Source of the DNA: Fibrobacteraceae bacterium
Lineage (GTDB): Bacteria; Fibrobacterota; Fibrobacteria; Fibrobacterales; Fibrobacteraceae
Reading direction: 5' to 3'
DNA: 6,360 bases
Assembly (NCBI GenBank): GCA_023231365.1
Contig: JALNVO010000162.1
Coordinates: forward strand, 1 to 6,360
Shown here: positions 5,121-6,360 of the stretch, one piece after another
Layout of the letters: each line of letters starts with the position of its first letter
Numbering within the stretch: position 1 is the stretch's first letter
Made by a program: the position numbers and the translations under genes
Notes under the pieces: model-generated
What the model was told of the DNA's origin: nothing
Seen by the model: the letters and a program-made list of their open reading frames with translations, nothing else
The model's database searches: none

Positions 5121-6360
5121 ATGTTAGTAGATAACGTTGTTCTTTCGCTAGATGCCGCTCCAGACCTTTGGAGTGCGACTATGTCACATCTTCGCAGTAC
5201 GCTTTCGCGTGGCGAAGTGGAAATGTGGTTTTGCAATTTGCATTTGGAATCTATTTCAGATAATGGTTGTGCAAAGCTTGTTGCTGCGAATTCTCTCGTA
5301 GCTTCTTGGATTGACGGGCATTTTAAGAATGCCCTCCTTGCTGCTTTGAAAAAAGCATCATCGGAAATATCGGATTATGCCATTGTCATTTCGCAAGAGA
5401 GCAAGGCTTCTCCAGTGCCCCTTTTGAAGACGGCTCCTGATATTTCTTTAAAGCCTCGGATTTCTCCAGAAAAGCGGGAACTTGAAAAGGAAGCTGCGGC
5501 GACGCTTGCGTCGTTCTATGCGGACTATAGCTTCGATACTTTTGTGGAGGGGGACAGCAATCGTCTCGCTTTGATGATGAGCCGTACTGTTGCCGAAAAT
5601 CCTTCTGAAAGCCAGATGAATCCGTTTGTCCTTTATGGCGGTCCGGGTGTGGGGAAGACGCATCTCTTAGAATCCATAGGGCGCTATGCGATCATGTACA
5701 AAACCGCAAAACGGGTTGTGTTCCGTACGGCGGAACAATTCCTGAAGGATTTTGTAAAGTCCCAAGTCGGAATACCCTCCGAGCGTTTTGAAGCGAGCCG
5801 TAAGCTCCGCTACACTTATGAAGAACCTGATTTGCTTTTGATCGACGATATCCAGGTGCTAGCTGGTAAGGGCTCCGGAGCTACGGAAAAAGAACTTTTC
5901 AGTATTTTGCAGACCCGTTGTTCCGGTAAAAAACAAACTGTTTTTTGCTCTGACCGCCGTCCGTCGGAGGTGCCAAGACTCTACGAAGGCTTTGCCCGCT
6001 TTGAAGGCAATAGTGTGGCTGTGGATACTCCTGACCTTTTGACCCGTATCAATATCCTACGCCGAAAGGCGGTCGCTCTCGACATATCCCAGGAAGAGCG
6101 TGAACGAATTTTTCATTGGGTGGCGACGCACCAGCGCGGTAATGTCCGTGAAATTGAAGGCATTGTGACCAAGCTTTTCGCCTATCATGACCTTTTAAAA
6201 GTGAATCTGACGTTGGAATCGCTCTGCGACTTGTGCGGGTCTTGCAACTTGCCGAGCGAAGGTCCTACAGTCGAAAAAACGGCTCCGAGCATTGCTTCGA
6301 TTATGGAAGTGACGGCTTTGGCGTTTAAAGTTCCCGTGGAATCGCTCCGGGCGAATACCC
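5121..6360 (+). CDS. dnaA: Chromosomal replication initiator DnaA, 3' end cut by window
   Basis: 413 codons are visible without a stop. Domain I is present: LW at 16-17 and MWF at 35-37 match the partner-binding N-terminal domain. A Pro/Lys-rich linker (about 95-125) leads to FYADYSFDTFVEGDSNRLA, the standard entry to the AAA+ domain. Walker A is GGPGVGKTH (173-181), Walker B LLLIDDIQ (D242, D243), sensor I CSDRRP (S277, D278), Arg-finger candidate R293 in FARF, and sensor II GNVREIEG (R343). The start of domain IV (SIASIMEVTALAF) is visible; the DNA-binding signature lies beyond the window. ATG 5121 is the only start: an in-frame TGA lies at 5109-5111, and M21 would lose the LW motif. No good Shine-Dalgarno is seen. 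Oddities: box VII is shortened and lacks the first Arg (usual DRLxSRFxWG is replaced by YEGFARFEGN), and CDLCGSC (369-375) sits in the linker before domain IV. Confidence 0.93.
   Translation, partial: MLVDNVVLSLDAAPDLWSATMSHLRSTLSRGEVEMWFCNLHLESISDNGCAKLVAANSLVASWIDGHFKNALLAALKKASSEISDYAIVISQESKASPVPLLKTAPDISLKPRISPEKRELEKEAAATLASFYADYSFDTFVEGDSNRLALMMSRTVAENPSESQMNPFVLYGGPGVGKTHLLESIGRYAIMYKTAKRVVFRTAEQFLKDFVKSQVGIPSERFEASRKLRYTYEEPDLLLIDDIQVLAGKGSGATEKELFSILQTRCSGKKQTVFCSDRRPSEVPRLYEGFARFEGNSVAVDTPDLLTRINILRRKAVALDISQEERERIFHWVATHQRGNVREIEGIVTKLFAYHDLLKVNLTLESLCDLCGSCNLPSEGPTVEKTAPSIASIMEVTALAFKVPVESLRANT

Noticed and set aside
5045..5236. Minus-strand 63-codon frame overlapping the dnaA start
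   Set aside because: No family resemblance; overlaps the conserved domain I of DnaA.
1..6360. tRNA, rRNA, CRISPR array, insertion sequence or phage genes
   Set aside because: No cloverleaf-like sequence, spaced direct repeats, transposase motifs or terminal inverted repeats were seen; nearly all bases are accounted for by the five genes.

Overview
The window reads as a stretch of bacterial chromosome ending in dnaA. It is densely coded, all on the + strand, with short or overlapping gene junctions and mostly weak Shine-Dalgarno sequences. Base composition looks intermediate. The combination of a UvrD-like helicase fused to a PlsC-type acyltransferase next to an atypical dnaA makes me lean towards Fibrobacter or a relative, but that placement is inference from style and not from a diagnostic marker.

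Region 1 (1-2610) is a three-gene transcription unit. It holds the 3' part of a class I SAM-dependent methyltransferase, a complete GT4-type glycosyltransferase starting 2 nt after the methyltransferase stop, and a polytopic flippase-like protein (LPG_synthase_TM / UPF0104 type) whose ATG overlaps the glycosyltransferase stop as ATGA. Together they look like the end of a locus that builds and exports or modifies a glycolipid or surface glycan. A U-tailed hairpin at 2653-2682 probably ends this unit.

Region 2 (2693-4861) is one uninterrupted 722-codon gene. The first ~470 residues are a compact superfamily 1A (UvrD/Rep/PcrA) helicase with all core motifs but little room for the 2B subdomain and no C-terminal extension. 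The last ~245 residues are a full 1-acylglycerol-3-phosphate acyltransferase (PlsC) with an N-terminal membrane segment. An ATG with a well-placed ribosome site (4103-4120) lies exactly at the junction, so free PlsC may also be made.

Region 3 (4862-5120) is the non-coding dnaA upstream region: a G9 tract with further G runs, an imperfect inverted repeat, one DnaA-box-like 9-mer and a T-rich segment. It lacks a convincing cluster of DnaA boxes, so I do not call it oriC firmly.

Region 4 (5121 to the end) is dnaA, cut by the window inside domain IV. It has canonical Walker A, Walker B, sensor and Arg-finger positions, but an altered box VII and an odd C-x2-C-x2-C motif in the linker before the DNA-binding domain. 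The most notable features of the window are the helicase-acyltransferase fusion with its possible internal start, and the unusual features of dnaA and its upstream region.
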